A DNA stretch of 64,000 bases from Massilia aurea (GCF_024753205.1 NZ_JANUGZ010000001.1:1178001-1242000); one strand, 5' to 3'; positions 8,410 to 17,863 are shown, counted from the stretch's first letter. Notes: generated by a model not told the origin, from the sequence alone. Made by a program: numbers and translations.

Positions 8410-9417
8410 TCAGTTCGCAGCAAATTCCGGCAGAACGTATTCCGACAGCTCCTGCAGCACTTCGCGTGCAGGCCGACGAGAAGCCTTCAGGTTCAGCGCA
8501 ACGTGATTCACGCCAAGGGCCTGTAGCCAGTACAGGTAGTCGATCAAGCGGTTACGCCCGACGCGCAGGCCTGAATGGATGCGCTGCACCGGGTGATCCG
8601 GATGCTCGGACAGGTCGAAGAACATTCCCTGCGCAAAGGGCTTGAATACGTCGGACCGCGTCTCACGCTTGACCACATCGCGCCAGGTCGAGACCAGCGG
8701 CGCCAGGTGCTCGGGATTGACGAAGTAGTACAGCCAGCCGTCCGCATTGCGCGCGATCCACTCCAGGTCCTGGCGGCTGCGTCCGGTCACGATCGTCGGG
8801 ATTTTTCCATGGACCGGTTTCGGCAGCAGGTCCAGGGAGCCGTCGAGAGCGCCGAATCGTCCAGACCTGTGCACGGCGAAGGGTTCCTCCAGGCTGGCCT
8901 TGAACATGCCGAGCGCCTCACGGAAACGCTCACCGCGTGAGTCGAAATCGCTTTCGATACCAAACGCAGGATACTCACTCGGCCGGTCTCCTGACGAGAC
9001 CCCTAGCACCATGCGTCCGCCGGAGAGCTGGTCGACCGATGCGGCTTGCTTTGCCAGCAGAAGCGGGTGCCGAAGCGTGATCACCGCACTACCAGTTGCC
9101 AAGGCCAGGCGTTGCGTGTTCGCCGCCATGAAACCAAGATAGGTAAAGGGCTCGTATAGTTGGCCGGTATCGCCGAACATGGGGTCGTACATCGGCACGT
9201 CACGCGCCCAAAGGCCGGCAAATCCTGCTTCGTCGGCGTACCTGGCGATGGCGGCATGGTCGCGCATGCTAGGGGCCGGCGTGTCCGGGTAAGCCTCCAA
9301 TGGCAGGATGAAACCGATGGTCAGCCCATCTGGCTTGAACATGCGTGAGAAGCCTGCATGGGTCGAGAGTTGAGTCGGTACAGACTGTGGTCGTGCTGCT
9401 GGTGTGTCTGCTGGCAT
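8410..9417 (-). CDS. Luciferase-like (LLM class) flavin-dependent oxidoreductase
   Basis: A 335-residue protein of the bacterial luciferase/F420-or-FMN monooxygenase superfamily. Typical blocks are visible: IARYADEAGFAGLWARDVP near the N-terminus, LALATGSAVITLRHPLLLAK, SVDQLSGGRMVLGVSSGDRP, and TGRSRQDLEWIARNADGWL. The start at 9417 has an excellent AAGGAG seven bases upstream, so the longer frame from 9534 is not used. Members oxidise organic substrates with reduced flavin. The substrate is not predictable. It is divergent from the LysR gene at 9628 and upstream of the LysR gene at 8381. Confidence 0.9.
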   Translation of the reverse strand: MPADTPAARPQSVPTQLSTHAGFSRMFKPDGLTIGFILPLEAYPDTPAPSMRDHAAIARYADEAGFAGLWARDVPMYDPMFGDTGQLYEPFTYLGFMAANTQRLALATGSAVITLRHPLLLAKQAASVDQLSGGRMVLGVSSGDRPSEYPAFGIESDFDSRGERFREALGMFKASLEEPFAVHRSGRFGALDGSLDLLPKPVHGKIPTIVTGRSRQDLEWIARNADGWLYYFVNPEHLAPLVSTWRDVVKRETRSDVFKPFAQGMFFDLSEHPDHPVQRIHSGLRVGRNRLIDYLYWLQALGVNHVALNLKASRRPAREVLQELSEYVLPEFAAN

Positions 9418-9486
9418 TGCTTGCTCCTTCGTATCAGAATTTCGCCAGGCCCAGGGCTTGGCAGTCGCGCTTCGCCCCAGCACAAT

Positions 9487-9503
9487 ATTGTTGAGACCAA
9501 CAT
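9487..9503. promoter_or_regulatory. Possible LysR operator between divergent genes
   Basis: ATTGTTGAGACCAACAT carries the inverted repeat TGTTG-AGAC-CAACA and a T-N11-A core. It lies in the 210-bp region between the divergent oxidoreductase (start 9417) and LysR gene (start 9628), the usual place for a LysR site. Confidence 0.35.
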
Positions 9504-9627
9504 GTTTGAGAAGCCATGCTTCCATTTCCTCCATGCTGGGCTGAGTCTGGAAAGTCTAGTCGATCCCGGCAAGTGGAATAAGTAGGTAAAATTCCTGAGT
9601 TTCCAGCCTCCCAGTCCATAATCCGCC

Positions 9628-10557
9628 ATGGAAGATCGTTTCGTAGGGATCCGCGAGTTTGTCCTGACCGTTGAGAAGGGTAGCCTGACAGGGGCTGCGG
9701 CGCAGCTCGGCATTACCGGTTCTGCAGTCGGCAAGAGCATCTCGAAACTGGAGGCTCGGCTCGGCGTACAGCTGCTGCACCGTACGACGCGGCGGATGGA
9801 CCTAACAAGCGAGGGAGAGGCCTATTTGCTGAGTTGCCGCCGCATATTCGAGGAACTCGACCAGACCGAGGCCTTCCTTGCGACCGGCCACCAGCATCCA
9901 ATAGGCCGCGTGCGGGTGGACCTGCCGACGACCTTTGGGCGCCGCCACATCGTTCCGACCTTGCTGGACCTGGCGGAGCGCTACGAACAGCTAGACCTGG
10001 ACGTCAGCTTGCGGGATCAGCCTGTCGACATGGTCGCGCAAGGGATCGATCTGGCCGTCCGTATCGGTGTATTGGGAGACTACCCCGATCTCATCGCCCG
10101 GCGACTGGGAGACCAGCATCTGATGACGTGCGCCTCTCCCGGATATCTGGCGCGCAAGGGCGTACCGCTGTCCTATGCCGATCTATTCCAACACGATTGC
10201 CTGACCGGGTGGCGACGTGGCGCCAAACCTGCCTGGCTCCTGAAGGACGAGCAGGGGAAATTCGAACGATATGAGGTATCGGCACGACATGAGCTGACAG
10301 ACGGCGACGCACTTCTGGAGGCGTGTATTCGCGGCGCCGGCCTAGCACAGCTTCCTGTCTGGTTGGCCGGTGACGCTATCCAGTCTGGAACGCTGGTGCC
10401 AGTGCTTCCCGAAATATCCGGCGCCTCGATGCCGATCCATGTCGTCTGGCAGAAAACGTGGCACATGCAACCGAAGGTAAAAGTGATTGTCGACGCGCTA
10501 ACCCAACTGGCAGCCTCGCGCTCTGATATTTTCAACGCCAAGTGCAAGGAATTATAG
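9628..10557 (+). CDS. LysR-family transcriptional regulator
   Basis: A 309-residue LysR protein. The helix-turn-helix is at about residues 5-65 (FVLTVEKGSLTGAAAQLGIT, SISKLEARLGVQLLHRTTRRMDLT), followed by an effector domain (GRVRVDLPTTFGRRHIVPTL, GIDLAVRIG). No clear ribosome binding site precedes the ATG. It is divergent from the luciferase-like oxidoreductase and upstream of the metallo-beta-lactamase-fold gene, so either may be its target. It is similar in type to, but clearly different in sequence from, the LysR protein at 7470-8381. Confidence 0.9.
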   Translation: MEDRFVGIREFVLTVEKGSLTGAAAQLGITGSAVGKSISKLEARLGVQLLHRTTRRMDLTSEGEAYLLSCRRIFEELDQTEAFLATGHQHPIGRVRVDLPTTFGRRHIVPTLLDLAERYEQLDLDVSLRDQPVDMVAQGIDLAVRIGVLGDYPDLIARRLGDQHLMTCASPGYLARKGVPLSYADLFQHDCLTGWRRGAKPAWLLKDEQGKFERYEVSARHELTDGDALLEACIRGAGLAQLPVWLAGDAIQSGTLVPVLPEISGASMPIHVVWQKTWHMQPKVKVIVDALTQLAASRSDIFNAKCKEL

Positions 10558-10564
10558 AGCTGGA

Positions 10565-10581
10565 GGATGAAGTCTTCATCC
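10565..10581. promoter_or_regulatory. Perfect 17-bp palindrome
   Basis: GGATGAAG-T-CTTCATCC lies 8 bp after the LysR stop and about 100 bp before the metallo-beta-lactamase-fold gene. The stem has almost no loop and no T-run, so it looks more like a protein-binding site than a terminator. Confidence 0.35.
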
Positions 10582-10680
10582 AAAGGTGTACTTACTGGAA
10601 TCAGAAACCGGATTTAGACTGCTATCAACGTTGTAGCTGATTGCAACAACGGTCGATCAATCGTTTATGAAAGCAGAACC

Positions 10681-11676
10681 ATGAGTAAAAAATTCGGAAT
10701 CCGTGCGCGCAATTTGCTCTCCAACTTGGTCATTTCGTCGCTGATCGGTGCGGCGGCTGCGCATGCTGCGGCACCTGTGCAAAGCGAACAGGCTCCGGGC
10801 TTTTATCGACAACAGGTCGGTGACGCCGTGGTCACGGCAGTCTACGATGGCTATCTCGACCTGGATCCCAAGACCCTGTCGGGAATGACCCAGCAGCAGA
10901 TTCAAGTCCACATCGCCAAGCTGTTCCAGGCAAAAAACTCCACGGTGCAGACCGCAGTAAACGCCTATCTCGTCCATACCAAAGATAACCTGGTCCTGAT
11001 CGATTCCGGCTCGTCGGACTGCTTCGGCCCGACGGTGGGGCGCCTGGTCGACAACATCAAGCTGGCCGGGTACAGCCCTGCAGACGTCGATACCGTGCTG
11101 CTGACGCACCTGCACCCAGATCACGCCTGCGGCATCACGACGCCGGATGGCAAGCCGGCGTTTCCGAATGCGACCATCTGGGCAGACCGCAAGGATGCGG
11201 ACTTCTGGCTCAACCAATCGTCGGCATCTCGACTGCCTGCAAGCCAGCATGTGTTCCTCAAAATGGCGCAAGGTGCAGTGGCGCCATATGCGGCGCAAGG
11301 CCGATTCAAGACCTTCACCGGCAGCGACACGATCGTGCCGGGTATCACCGTGGTTCCTTCCAATGGCCATACGCCAGGCCACTCCTCATACCTAGTCAAG
11401 TCCGGCGCGGAGAAACTTCTGGTGTGGGGTGACATCGTGCACTTCCATGCAGTCCAGCTGCCACACCCGGAAGTGACTATCGAAGTCGATGTCGCTTCGA
11501 AAGAAGCGGTCGCCTCACGCCGGAAGATCCTGGCGGAAGTCGCTCAGCAGAAGTGGCTCGTGGCCGCCGCCCATCATCCGTTTCCCGGGCTTGGTCATGT
11601 GCGCAAAGAGACGATTGGGTATTCCTGGGTGCCTGTCGAGTACACGGAGCTGAAGACTGCCGCTAAAGGCAAATAA
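10681..11676 (+). CDS. Exported metallo-beta-lactamase-fold hydrolase
   Basis: A 331-residue protein with a likely Sec signal peptide (basic start, then LLSNLVISSLIGAAAAHAA, cleavage near residue 30). The metal site HxHxDH is seen as HLHPDH at about residues 142-147. GHTPGH at about 228-233, WGDIVH at about 249 and AAHHP at about 295 supply the remaining ligands. This layout is that of the MBL-fold group that includes lactonases and related periplasmic hydrolases. A quorum-quenching role is possible but not shown by sequence. It lies downstream of a LysR gene and upstream of the NADP oxidoreductase at 11784. Confidence 0.88.
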   Translation: MSKKFGIRARNLLSNLVISSLIGAAAAHAAAPVQSEQAPGFYRQQVGDAVVTAVYDGYLDLDPKTLSGMTQQQIQVHIAKLFQAKNSTVQTAVNAYLVHTKDNLVLIDSGSSDCFGPTVGRLVDNIKLAGYSPADVDTVLLTHLHPDHACGITTPDGKPAFPNATIWADRKDADFWLNQSSASRLPASQHVFLKMAQGAVAPYAAQGRFKTFTGSDTIVPGITVVPSNGHTPGHSSYLVKSGAEKLLVWGDIVHFHAVQLPHPEVTIEVDVASKEAVASRRKILAEVAQQKWLVAAAHHPFPGLGHVRKETIGYSWVPVEYTELKTAAKGK

Positions 11677-11783
11677 GCCGTTGAGCAGCCCTCGGCCTGT
11701 CAACTGCCATGAGCAATATTGACAGGCCACATTGCTTTGCCTTGTCAACTTTTAAAGCATTACACGTCCATGAGAGGAAATTT

Positions 11784-12530
11784 ATGAAAATCGGGATTTT
11801 GGGAACGGGACACATCGGCAAGACGCTCATCGTGCGCTTAAGCCAGGCTGGGCATGAGGTAAAAGTCGCTAATTCTCGTGGCCCTGAGACGATTGATGCG
11901 GAACTTCTGTCCTTTGGCGCACGTGCTGTGACCACTGAGGACGCACTGGTTGATGTGGATGCGGTCATTCTGTCCATCCCACTCAACCGCATCTCCGGCA
12001 TCGCGTCCTTGGTCGCTCGCCTCCCGGAGGAGACAGTGGTGATCGACACCTCCAATTATTATCCCTTCCGCGATAAAAAGATCGACGCCATCGAGCAAGG
12101 ACAGGCCGAGAGCCTGTGGGTCGCCGAGCAGCTTGGTCGCCCTATCGCCAAGGCTTGGAATGCAATCGGCTCAGCTTCTCTGGCCAAGAAGGCAAAGCCT
12201 GCCGGAGCATCCGATCGGATCGCTATTCCGGTGGCCGCAGATCGAGATCATGATCGCAAGGTAGCCATGTCGCTGGTCAACGACACCGGTCTGGATGCCT
12301 TTGACGCCGGTTCGCTCGCGAATTCGTGGCGCCAGCAGCCGGGAGCGCCCGTCTATTGCACCGATCTTTCCTATGCCGAGATCGGCGCTGCCTTGGATGC
12401 TGCAGAGCGACACAGGTTGCCGAAGCGCCGAGACCTAGGCGTGGCGGTAATGCAGGAACGTCTTGGGGACGGCACAACCAATCCCGACGAGGAATGGGGC
12501 GTGCGGTTGGTCCGCGCTATCAACATGTAA
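11784..12530 (+). CDS. NADPH-dependent F420 reductase-like (NADP-binding) oxidoreductase
   Basis: A 248-residue Rossmann protein. The start at 11784 has GAGAGGAAA 4-6 nt upstream. The N-terminus MKIGILGTGHIGKTLIVRLS is a classical NADP-binding GxGxxG loop, followed by VKVANSRGPETI. The VVIDTSNYYPFRDKKI block and the AKAWNAIG block match the family named after F420-dependent NADP reductases, most of whose bacterial members act on other substrates. No F420 biosynthesis genes are in the window. It probably belongs to the same redox cluster as the upstream MBL-fold gene. Confidence 0.85.
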   Translation: MKIGILGTGHIGKTLIVRLSQAGHEVKVANSRGPETIDAELLSFGARAVTTEDALVDVDAVILSIPLNRISGIASLVARLPEETVVIDTSNYYPFRDKKIDAIEQGQAESLWVAEQLGRPIAKAWNAIGSASLAKKAKPAGASDRIAIPVAADRDHDRKVAMSLVNDTGLDAFDAGSLANSWRQQPGAPVYCTDLSYAEIGAALDAAERHRLPKRRDLGVAVMQERLGDGTTNPDEEWGVRLVRAINM

Positions 12531-12632
12531 TTGCGCAGGGCGGGGCCGCGCGATACAGAGGTTCACTATTTCAACGGGCGCGTCGCCAGAACTTGCTTAA
12601 AGCGACGCCTCGAATACAACGTTCACGAGCGC

Positions 12633-12690
12633 AAGGTCTGCAATGGGTCGACAGCTGCCTGTGGAGACAGTCGGCGACTTTTCCGCCGAG
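12633..12690. repeat. Dispersed intergenic repeat, copy A
   Basis: This 58-bp stretch matches 15742-15799 at about 41 of 58 positions, with a shared block GGCGACTTTTCCGCC versus CGCGACTTTTCCGCC. It lies in the 255-bp gap between 12530 and 12786, where I see no gene. Confidence 0.5.
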
Positions 12691-12785
12691 TAACCTGCTA
12701 AGCTGACGCTAACAGCCGAGTTCGGCCAAGAACAGACCTTAGTTTTTGGTTCCATTCAATTGGGTAGCGTTTATGGAGGAGTGTC

Positions 12786-13055
12786 ATGATCGTATGGCGT
12801 GTGGTTGCCGTAGGCTGCGGCTTTAAAAAAGATGGAGTTCAACACGACTGCGAGCTATCGGGTCTCGTTCGTGCCAACAACATCAACGACGCTTTTTCCA
12901 GGGCTTGTACTATTGCGATGCAGAATCATCCGGAACTGCTCCAGTCATCTAGTTCGTTCCCGCGCCCAACTATCAATGCTGAGGAGATTCAAGAAGTGCC
13001 TGAAGCACTGCTGGTTGGCGCGGATCGGGTCGAGCTTCATTGGATCAAAAAATAG
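12786..13055 (+). CDS. Small protein of unknown function, 89 aa
   Basis: The ATG at 12786 is preceded by a strong GGAGGAG 6 nt upstream. The 89-residue product starts MIVWRVVAVGCGFKKDGVQ and has two cysteines near the N-terminus (11 and 22). It contains no signal peptide and ends VELHWIKK. I do not recognise a family. The strong ribosome binding site and normal amino-acid composition favour a real gene. A short hairpin follows at 13135. Confidence 0.6.
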   Translation: MIVWRVVAVGCGFKKDGVQHDCELSGLVRANNINDAFSRACTIAMQNHPELLQSSSSFPRPTINAEEIQEVPEALLVGADRVELHWIKK

Positions 13056-13134
13056 GTCGATTTCGATCTAAATCGGAACCCCTATAGGATGCTTAATTTG
13101 GCATTGGCAAACTGCACGTCCAGCTACGTGGCTG

Positions 13135-13157
13135 CCCTCGGTTGAGCGAGGGTTGTT
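13135..13157 (+). terminator. Weak hairpin, possible terminator
   Basis: CCCTCG-GTTGAG-CGAGGG followed by TTGTT, 80 bp after the stop of the 89-aa gene. The stem is only 6 bp. Confidence 0.35.
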
Positions 13158-13288
13158 CGCCGTACACAGAAATCACAAATATCAACTTTCACAGTGGGTT
13201 TTCATATAAATTTTGCAGTATATTTACACTAAGAAAAAAATTCTTACGCATATTTAAATGCGCCTCGATCGCTTAGTGGGAGTTGGTC

Positions 13289-14977
13289 ATGCTGATTGAC
13301 CCTAGTTTTCTTCTTCAGCAAATATCTTCCAACATGGTTGAGTATGCAGTCGTCACCTTCGATATCGACGGTCATATCACGTCATGGAATCGCGGCGCGG
13401 AGGTAATTTTTGGCTACGCTACGCACGAAGTTCTCGCAACACTGGCAGATCGCCTGTTCATCTTAGATGATCGAGTTGCAGGTATAGCTGAGCGCGAAAT
13501 GCAAAGGGCATTGCACGACAGCAGCGTTGTTGGCTTGCGCTGGCACCAGCGAAAGGACGGAACGCTCTTCTGGGCAGACGGAATGATGATGCCCATGCAC
13601 GACAATGGCATTGTCGTAGGTTTTCTCAAAATTCTGCGTGATGTGACCGAAACTAAGCTCATGTTTGAAAAGGCCGAATACTTAGCATCATGCGATCTGC
13701 TAACAGGCGTTGCTAACCGAGCAACGTTTGAAGCACGACTTTCTGAACTATTAGGAGTTGCAGAACGCGGCAGCCAATGGTTGCTTCTATTCGCCATCGA
13801 CCTAGACAAATTCAAAGAAGTTAACGACCAATTTGGACACGGAACCGGAGACATCCTGCTTAAGGAAGCCGCGAGACGTCTCAAGTATTCATGCCGTGAG
13901 AGCGATGTGATCGCTCGGCTTGGAGGCGACGAATTTGCGCTGCTGCAGTTGAACCCCCCCGGCGTCTCTGCCGGGGCCACGCTAGCGGAGAAACTGCTGC
14001 GAGAGCTGGCCAGACCGTTCGACATAGATGGCCATGCCATCCTGATCAGCGGCAGCATCGGAATTTCCGTTTTCCCTAACGATGCGCGTAATGCGCATGA
14101 CTTGCGTGCGACAGCGGATCTGGCGTTGTACCAGGCAAAAAAACATGGTAGAAATTGCTATCACTATTTCACCGAAAAGATAGACCAAGCAGTTAAGGAG
14201 CAGAATCTGGATAAAGCCGCGTTGCGCAATACCGTACAAAACAATCTCTATCGAATTGAGTACCAGCCGATCGTTAACGCCAAGACTGGCTGCACTGTAT
14301 CGATGGAAGCATTAATCCGCTTTGTCCACCCCCAACTCGCTGGTCACTCGGTCGACTACGTGATTAATCTCGCGCAGGAAATGGGACTGATCGTAACTAT
14401 TGGCACGTGGGTTTTTCGCCAAGCGTGCATGCAGCTGAAGCAATGGCATCTCGGTGGAATGAAAAAAATTCGATTGGCAGTCAACACATGCGCGAAGGAA
14501 TTGCTTGATCCGGCTTACATAAGGTCCCTTGAAAATGCGTTCGTAGAGTTTGGCTTAGAGCCATCGCAAGTCGAAATCGAATTAACGGAACGTGACGCTA
14601 TTCAATTAGAAGGTAGCAGCACAGAAATCCTCGGCAACCTGCGAGACATGGGATGCCTAATCGTACTGGACGACTTCGGTACCGGCTACTCGTCGCTCAG
14701 CTATCTGCGTACGCTGCCGATCGACATAATCAAACTCGATCGAAGTTTCGTACGGGAAATACCACAAGCTACAAATGCCAACAAGGTTGCAAGCGCCGTT
14801 ATCTCTCTCTCGCAAGCATTGCACATTGATGTGACGGCAGAAGGAGTTGAAACGACGGATCAAGCGCACTTTTTACAGGCAGCGCATTGCCAATGCATGC
14901 AGGGCTATCTGTTTTCACGATCGCTATCACCCGCTGCAGCCATGCAGTGGTTGAAGAAAGGTACACTCGATCATTAA
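13289..14977 (+). CDS. PAS-GGDEF-EAL cyclic-di-GMP signalling protein
   Basis: A 562-residue protein. A PAS domain occupies about residues 10-125 (YAVVTFDIDGHITSWNRGAE). A GGDEF domain follows at about 130-295 with an intact RLGGDEFALL active site, then an EAL domain at about 310-555 with MEALIRF, DDFGTGYSSL and TAEGVET. Both catalytic motifs look intact, so it could make or break c-di-GMP. The start at 13289 is chosen over a TTG two codons upstream because GTGGGAG is 6 nt before it. There is no transmembrane segment, so the input is probably cytoplasmic. Confidence 0.93.
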   Translation: MLIDPSFLLQQISSNMVEYAVVTFDIDGHITSWNRGAEVIFGYATHEVLATLADRLFILDDRVAGIAEREMQRALHDSSVVGLRWHQRKDGTLFWADGMMMPMHDNGIVVGFLKILRDVTETKLMFEKAEYLASCDLLTGVANRATFEARLSELLGVAERGSQWLLLFAIDLDKFKEVNDQFGHGTGDILLKEAARRLKYSCRESDVIARLGGDEFALLQLNPPGVSAGATLAEKLLRELARPFDIDGHAILISGSIGISVFPNDARNAHDLRATADLALYQAKKHGRNCYHYFTEKIDQAVKEQNLDKAALRNTVQNNLYRIEYQPIVNAKTGCTVSMEALIRFVHPQLAGHSVDYVINLAQEMGLIVTIGTWVFRQACMQLKQWHLGGMKKIRLAVNTCAKELLDPAYIRSLENAFVEFGLEPSQVEIELTERDAIQLEGSSTEILGNLRDMGCLIVLDDFGTGYSSLSYLRTLPIDIIKLDRSFVREIPQATNANKVASAVISLSQALHIDVTAEGVETTDQAHFLQAAHCQCMQGYLFSRSLSPAAAMQWLKKGTLDH

Positions 14978-15156
14978 TTAAAGAGAGATAATTCCCCTGA
15001 TTATGCGTACAACCGACTGCGATGATAACGGGTGCACACAGCAGTTCACTTGAATTTTCCAGCGTTAAGGTCACCCCTAAATTTGTACAAAGTTACGATC
15101 TCTCCAGTGATACCAGTGCCGCTAGACTTATCGCAACATCAGCGACTGAAGCTAGC

Positions 15157-15564
15157 CTACCGTTGCAACGCATCTCGAATTTCGCGAAGTAGATTGACTT
15201 CCTCGGTAGTAGCAATAATAACCGGAGCGGGTTTACGCAGACGATTTACCATACGAACCATCTGGAAAATTATAAATGCGAGGATAATGAAATTTACTGA
15301 AACTGTTAGAAAATTTCCGTATGCCAATACCGCGCCCGCCTTTTTTGCTTCGATCAGGGGCAGTCCCCATGCCTGACCGTTTAGCGGTAGATAATAGTTC
15401 CCGAAATCAAGCCCTCCAAAAATTTTCCCTACAATTGGCATAATAATGTCTTGTACAAGCGAATCGACGATCTTACTAAATGCTGCGCCAATGATGACCC
15501 CAACCGCCAGGTCCATCACATTCCCCTTAGTGGCAAATTCTCTAAATTCAGTTAGCACGGTCAT
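15157..15564 (-). CDS. mscL: Large-conductance mechanosensitive channel MscL
   Basis: The 135-residue product has the family pattern: [20 protein letters not shown] at the start of TM1, a periplasmic loop, TM2 ([20 protein letters not shown], about residues 75-95), and a C-terminal charged helix ([13 protein letters not shown]). It forms a homopentameric pore in the inner membrane that opens under hypo-osmotic stress. The ATG at 15564 is preferred to the one four codons upstream because GGAG lies 6 nt before it. Base composition is lower in GC than the right-hand half of the window. Confidence 0.96.
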   Translation of the reverse strand: MTVLTEFREFATKGNVMDLAVGVIIGAAFSKIVDSLVQDIIMPIVGKIFGGLDFGNYYLPLNGQAWGLPLIEAKKAGAVLAYGNFLTVSVNFIILAFIIFQMVRMVNRLRKPAPVIIATTEEVNLLREIRDALQR

Positions 15565-16138
15565 TTTTTTCTCCATTAAAAATTCAAGAATAACTCAAAA
15601 CAATTTCGAAATGGGAGAAATGATGCTGTCAATCCGCCGTCTAGCTGAGTACTAGTTAGAACTATCCTACCCAGCAGTAACGATCGTTCCAACAAGCATA
15701 TGGCACAAAATTGGAAGAAGGTTGTTGAACTCAACAACAGCAAAGTCTGCTTCGGGTCGGTTCCAGCCCTTCGTGGCAGTCCGCGACTTTTCCGCCTCGG
15801 CTACCTTAAATACTCAGCTGTACGGACGGGTATCAATTGTGTGATAGATGCGGAGGTAGCGAGAGATTTCATAAGCCTTAGGGCTATCGGCTTGTTGATG
15901 CGAGATAAACACTGACATGCGCACGAGAACCAGAGGTTACGATGGGTCAATCGTACCACCTGGCATGTGTTGCACCTAGCCTTTTTTAAAGCGAGGTAAG
16001 TTTGTGAATAGTAGCGACAAAGCTGCTGATGCCTCTGGTAACAACCCGCGCCACCAAAACACTTGAGAGCCCTTCTATTCTCGGATATAAACGATATTGT
16101 TTTTAGATAACGTTGAAAACTCTCAACAAGGAACCCGA
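15565..16138. other. Intergenic region before the Gabija-like pair
   Basis: Apart from the repeat at 15742-15799 I see no gene here. The 71-codon frame at 15700 runs through the repeat and has no ribosome binding site. Composition is AT-rich close to mscL. Confidence 0.5.
15742..15799. repeat. Dispersed intergenic repeat, copy B
   Basis: Partner of 12633-12690, about 71 percent identical over 58 bp in the same orientation. The best-conserved part is GCGACTTTTCCGCC. Confidence 0.5.
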
Positions 16139-17863
16139 ATGCAGATCCGTCAACTGAAGGTGACAAATTTTCGCGGCGTGACCGCCATGGACTGGACTCC
16201 GCAGGATGCGTTCTGTTGCCTCATCGGACCTGGAGATTCTGGCAAGTCCACGATCTTGGACGCGGCCGAGGCAGTCCTCAACTCCCGTTGGTTCTCTTTC
16301 TCCGAATCGGACTTTTTCGCGTGCGACACCAGCAGTCCTATCGTAATCGAGGTGACCGTCAGCGAGCTGTCGAAGGCACTAAAATCGGACGAGCGTTTCG
16401 GCTTATACATGCGCGGCTGGACCCCGGAAGGTACGTTGCGGGACGAGCCGGAGGACGGGGACGAGCCGGCCCTTACAGTCAGGCTCAGCGTGGACGCCAC
16501 GCTCGAACCCGTATGGGAAATCGTCTGCGATCGGGCGGGGATGCCGAGGGCCATTTCGAACCGAGACCGGGCCTTGTTCGGATTGGTTCGCCTCGCCGGC
16601 GACGACGCGCGGCACCTCACCTGGGCCCAAGGCTCGGTTCTCTCCCGGATGACGGGAGACAGCGCAGAGGCTAGCGGGCGACTCGCCGAGGCTTACCGCG
16701 CCGCCCGCGACAGCGCGCAGCTGGATCAGATCGAGTCGCTTGCCTCCGCGGCGTTCAAAGCGGAGGGGCACGCGAAAGAGCTTGGGGCTTATGTCGACGG
16801 ATCGTACACGCCTGGCTTGGAGCTAGGACGCTCAGGATTGTCGTCGGGCTCGATCGCCCTGCACGACGGCGGCGTACCCTTGCGCCTCGCCGGGCTGGGT
16901 ACACGCCGCTTGGCCACCTTGGGCATTCAGAAGTCCGCCATCCCTGAGGGGGCGATCATCCTCATCGACGAGATCGAGCATGGCCTTGAGCCTCACCGCA
17001 TTATTGGTGCCATTTCCCAATTGAAATCCGACCAAGGCATCGCCGAGCTTGTCGGCGGACCCATTGGTCAAGTGATTATGACAACGCACTCCGACATCGC
17101 TTTGGGCGAGACGGGCGGCAAGGGCTTGTATGTCGTGAACTCATCGCGGCCGGATCGGATGACAAGCCCTCTCGCGGCAAAGGCGCCCGCTCCGATCGTC
17201 GCGCTGCTCCGCCACACGCCGCGGGCCATGTTTGCCCGCCGCATACTCGTGACCGAGGGCATGACCGAGGTTGGCATGATGACGGGCATTCGTGAAATGT
17301 GGCCGCCCCGCCATGGAGGCAAGCCCATCGAGCAACTTGGCGCCGCAGTCACAAACGGGAACGGAAACCAAGCTTGCGAGCTCGCCTTGGCGCTCCGAGC
17401 CTTGGGCTACGCCGTTGCCATTTTCCGCGATTCGGACGTCGCGTTGAAGCCTGAAGAGATCGCCAAGCTGGCGGAAGCGCGCGTCCAGGTCTTCGAGTAT
17501 GGCCACTCGCTCAACACCGAGCAGGCCATATTCAGCGTGGCGAGCGACGAGGCGGTCGAGGACCTGTTGGCCTATACCCGAACGGAGCGTGGAGATGCAG
17601 TGACCGACAACTTGGCGCCGCTGATTCTTGGAATGAATCGGGTCAGCGCGAGCGCCCCTTTCGCGGAGTGGAGCGAAACATTTAGTAAGTCGGGCGACGA
17701 TCTGCGCAAAATTATCGCCGAGGTGATCTGTCGAAAAAAATGGTTTAAAGACCAGCGGGTGGGCCGGGGCCTAGCTCCTCATGTTTGGAAAGTGGCAATG
17801 TCTGCTCCCAATTCGCCCTTGGCTCTGACCCTTGCCGCCTCCGAGGAGTGGCTCTATGCCTAA
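16139..17863 (+). CDS. gajA: Gabija GajA-like OLD-family ATPase/TOPRIM nuclease
   Basis: A 574-residue protein with an SMC/ABC-type ATPase and a TOPRIM domain, as in class 2 OLD nucleases. Walker A GPGDSGKST is at about residues 30-38 and Walker B ILIDEIEHGLEPHR at about 276-289, with the H-motif in MTTHSDIALGE. The TOPRIM part has LVTEGMTEVGM (about 371-381, catalytic Glu) and FRDSDVAL (about 429-436, Asp pair). The length is close to the roughly 578 residues of characterised GajA. The gene overlaps the downstream UvrD-like gene by 8 nt, the defining Gabija arrangement. In that system GajA cuts DNA when phage activity lowers nucleotide pools. The start at 16139 has AGGA upstream. Confidence 0.85.
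   Translation: MQIRQLKVTNFRGVTAMDWTPQDAFCCLIGPGDSGKSTILDAAEAVLNSRWFSFSESDFFACDTSSPIVIEVTVSELSKALKSDERFGLYMRGWTPEGTLRDEPEDGDEPALTVRLSVDATLEPVWEIVCDRAGMPRAISNRDRALFGLVRLAGDDARHLTWAQGSVLSRMTGDSAEASGRLAEAYRAARDSAQLDQIESLASAAFKAEGHAKELGAYVDGSYTPGLELGRSGLSSGSIALHDGGVPLRLAGLGTRRLATLGIQKSAIPEGAIILIDEIEHGLEPHRIIGAISQLKSDQGIAELVGGPIGQVIMTTHSDIALGETGGKGLYVVNSSRPDRMTSPLAAKAPAPIVALLRHTPRAMFARRILVTEGMTEVGMMTGIREMWPPRHGGKPIEQLGAAVTNGNGNQACELALALRALGYAVAIFRDSDVALKPEEIAKLAEARVQVFEYGHSLNTEQAIFSVASDEAVEDLLAYTRTERGDAVTDNLAPLILGMNRVSASAPFAEWSETFSKSGDDLRKIIAEVICRKKWFKDQRVGRGLAPHVWKVAMSAPNSPLALTLAASEEWLYA

Noticed and set aside
11784..12530. True F420:NADP oxidoreductase
   Set aside because: The family name comes from archaeal and actinobacterial enzymes. 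No F420 biosynthesis gene is present and most proteobacterial relatives use other substrates.
15700..15915. 71-codon plus-strand frame
   Set aside because: It passes through the dispersed repeat, has no ribosome binding site, and the repeat's other copy is not open in the same way.
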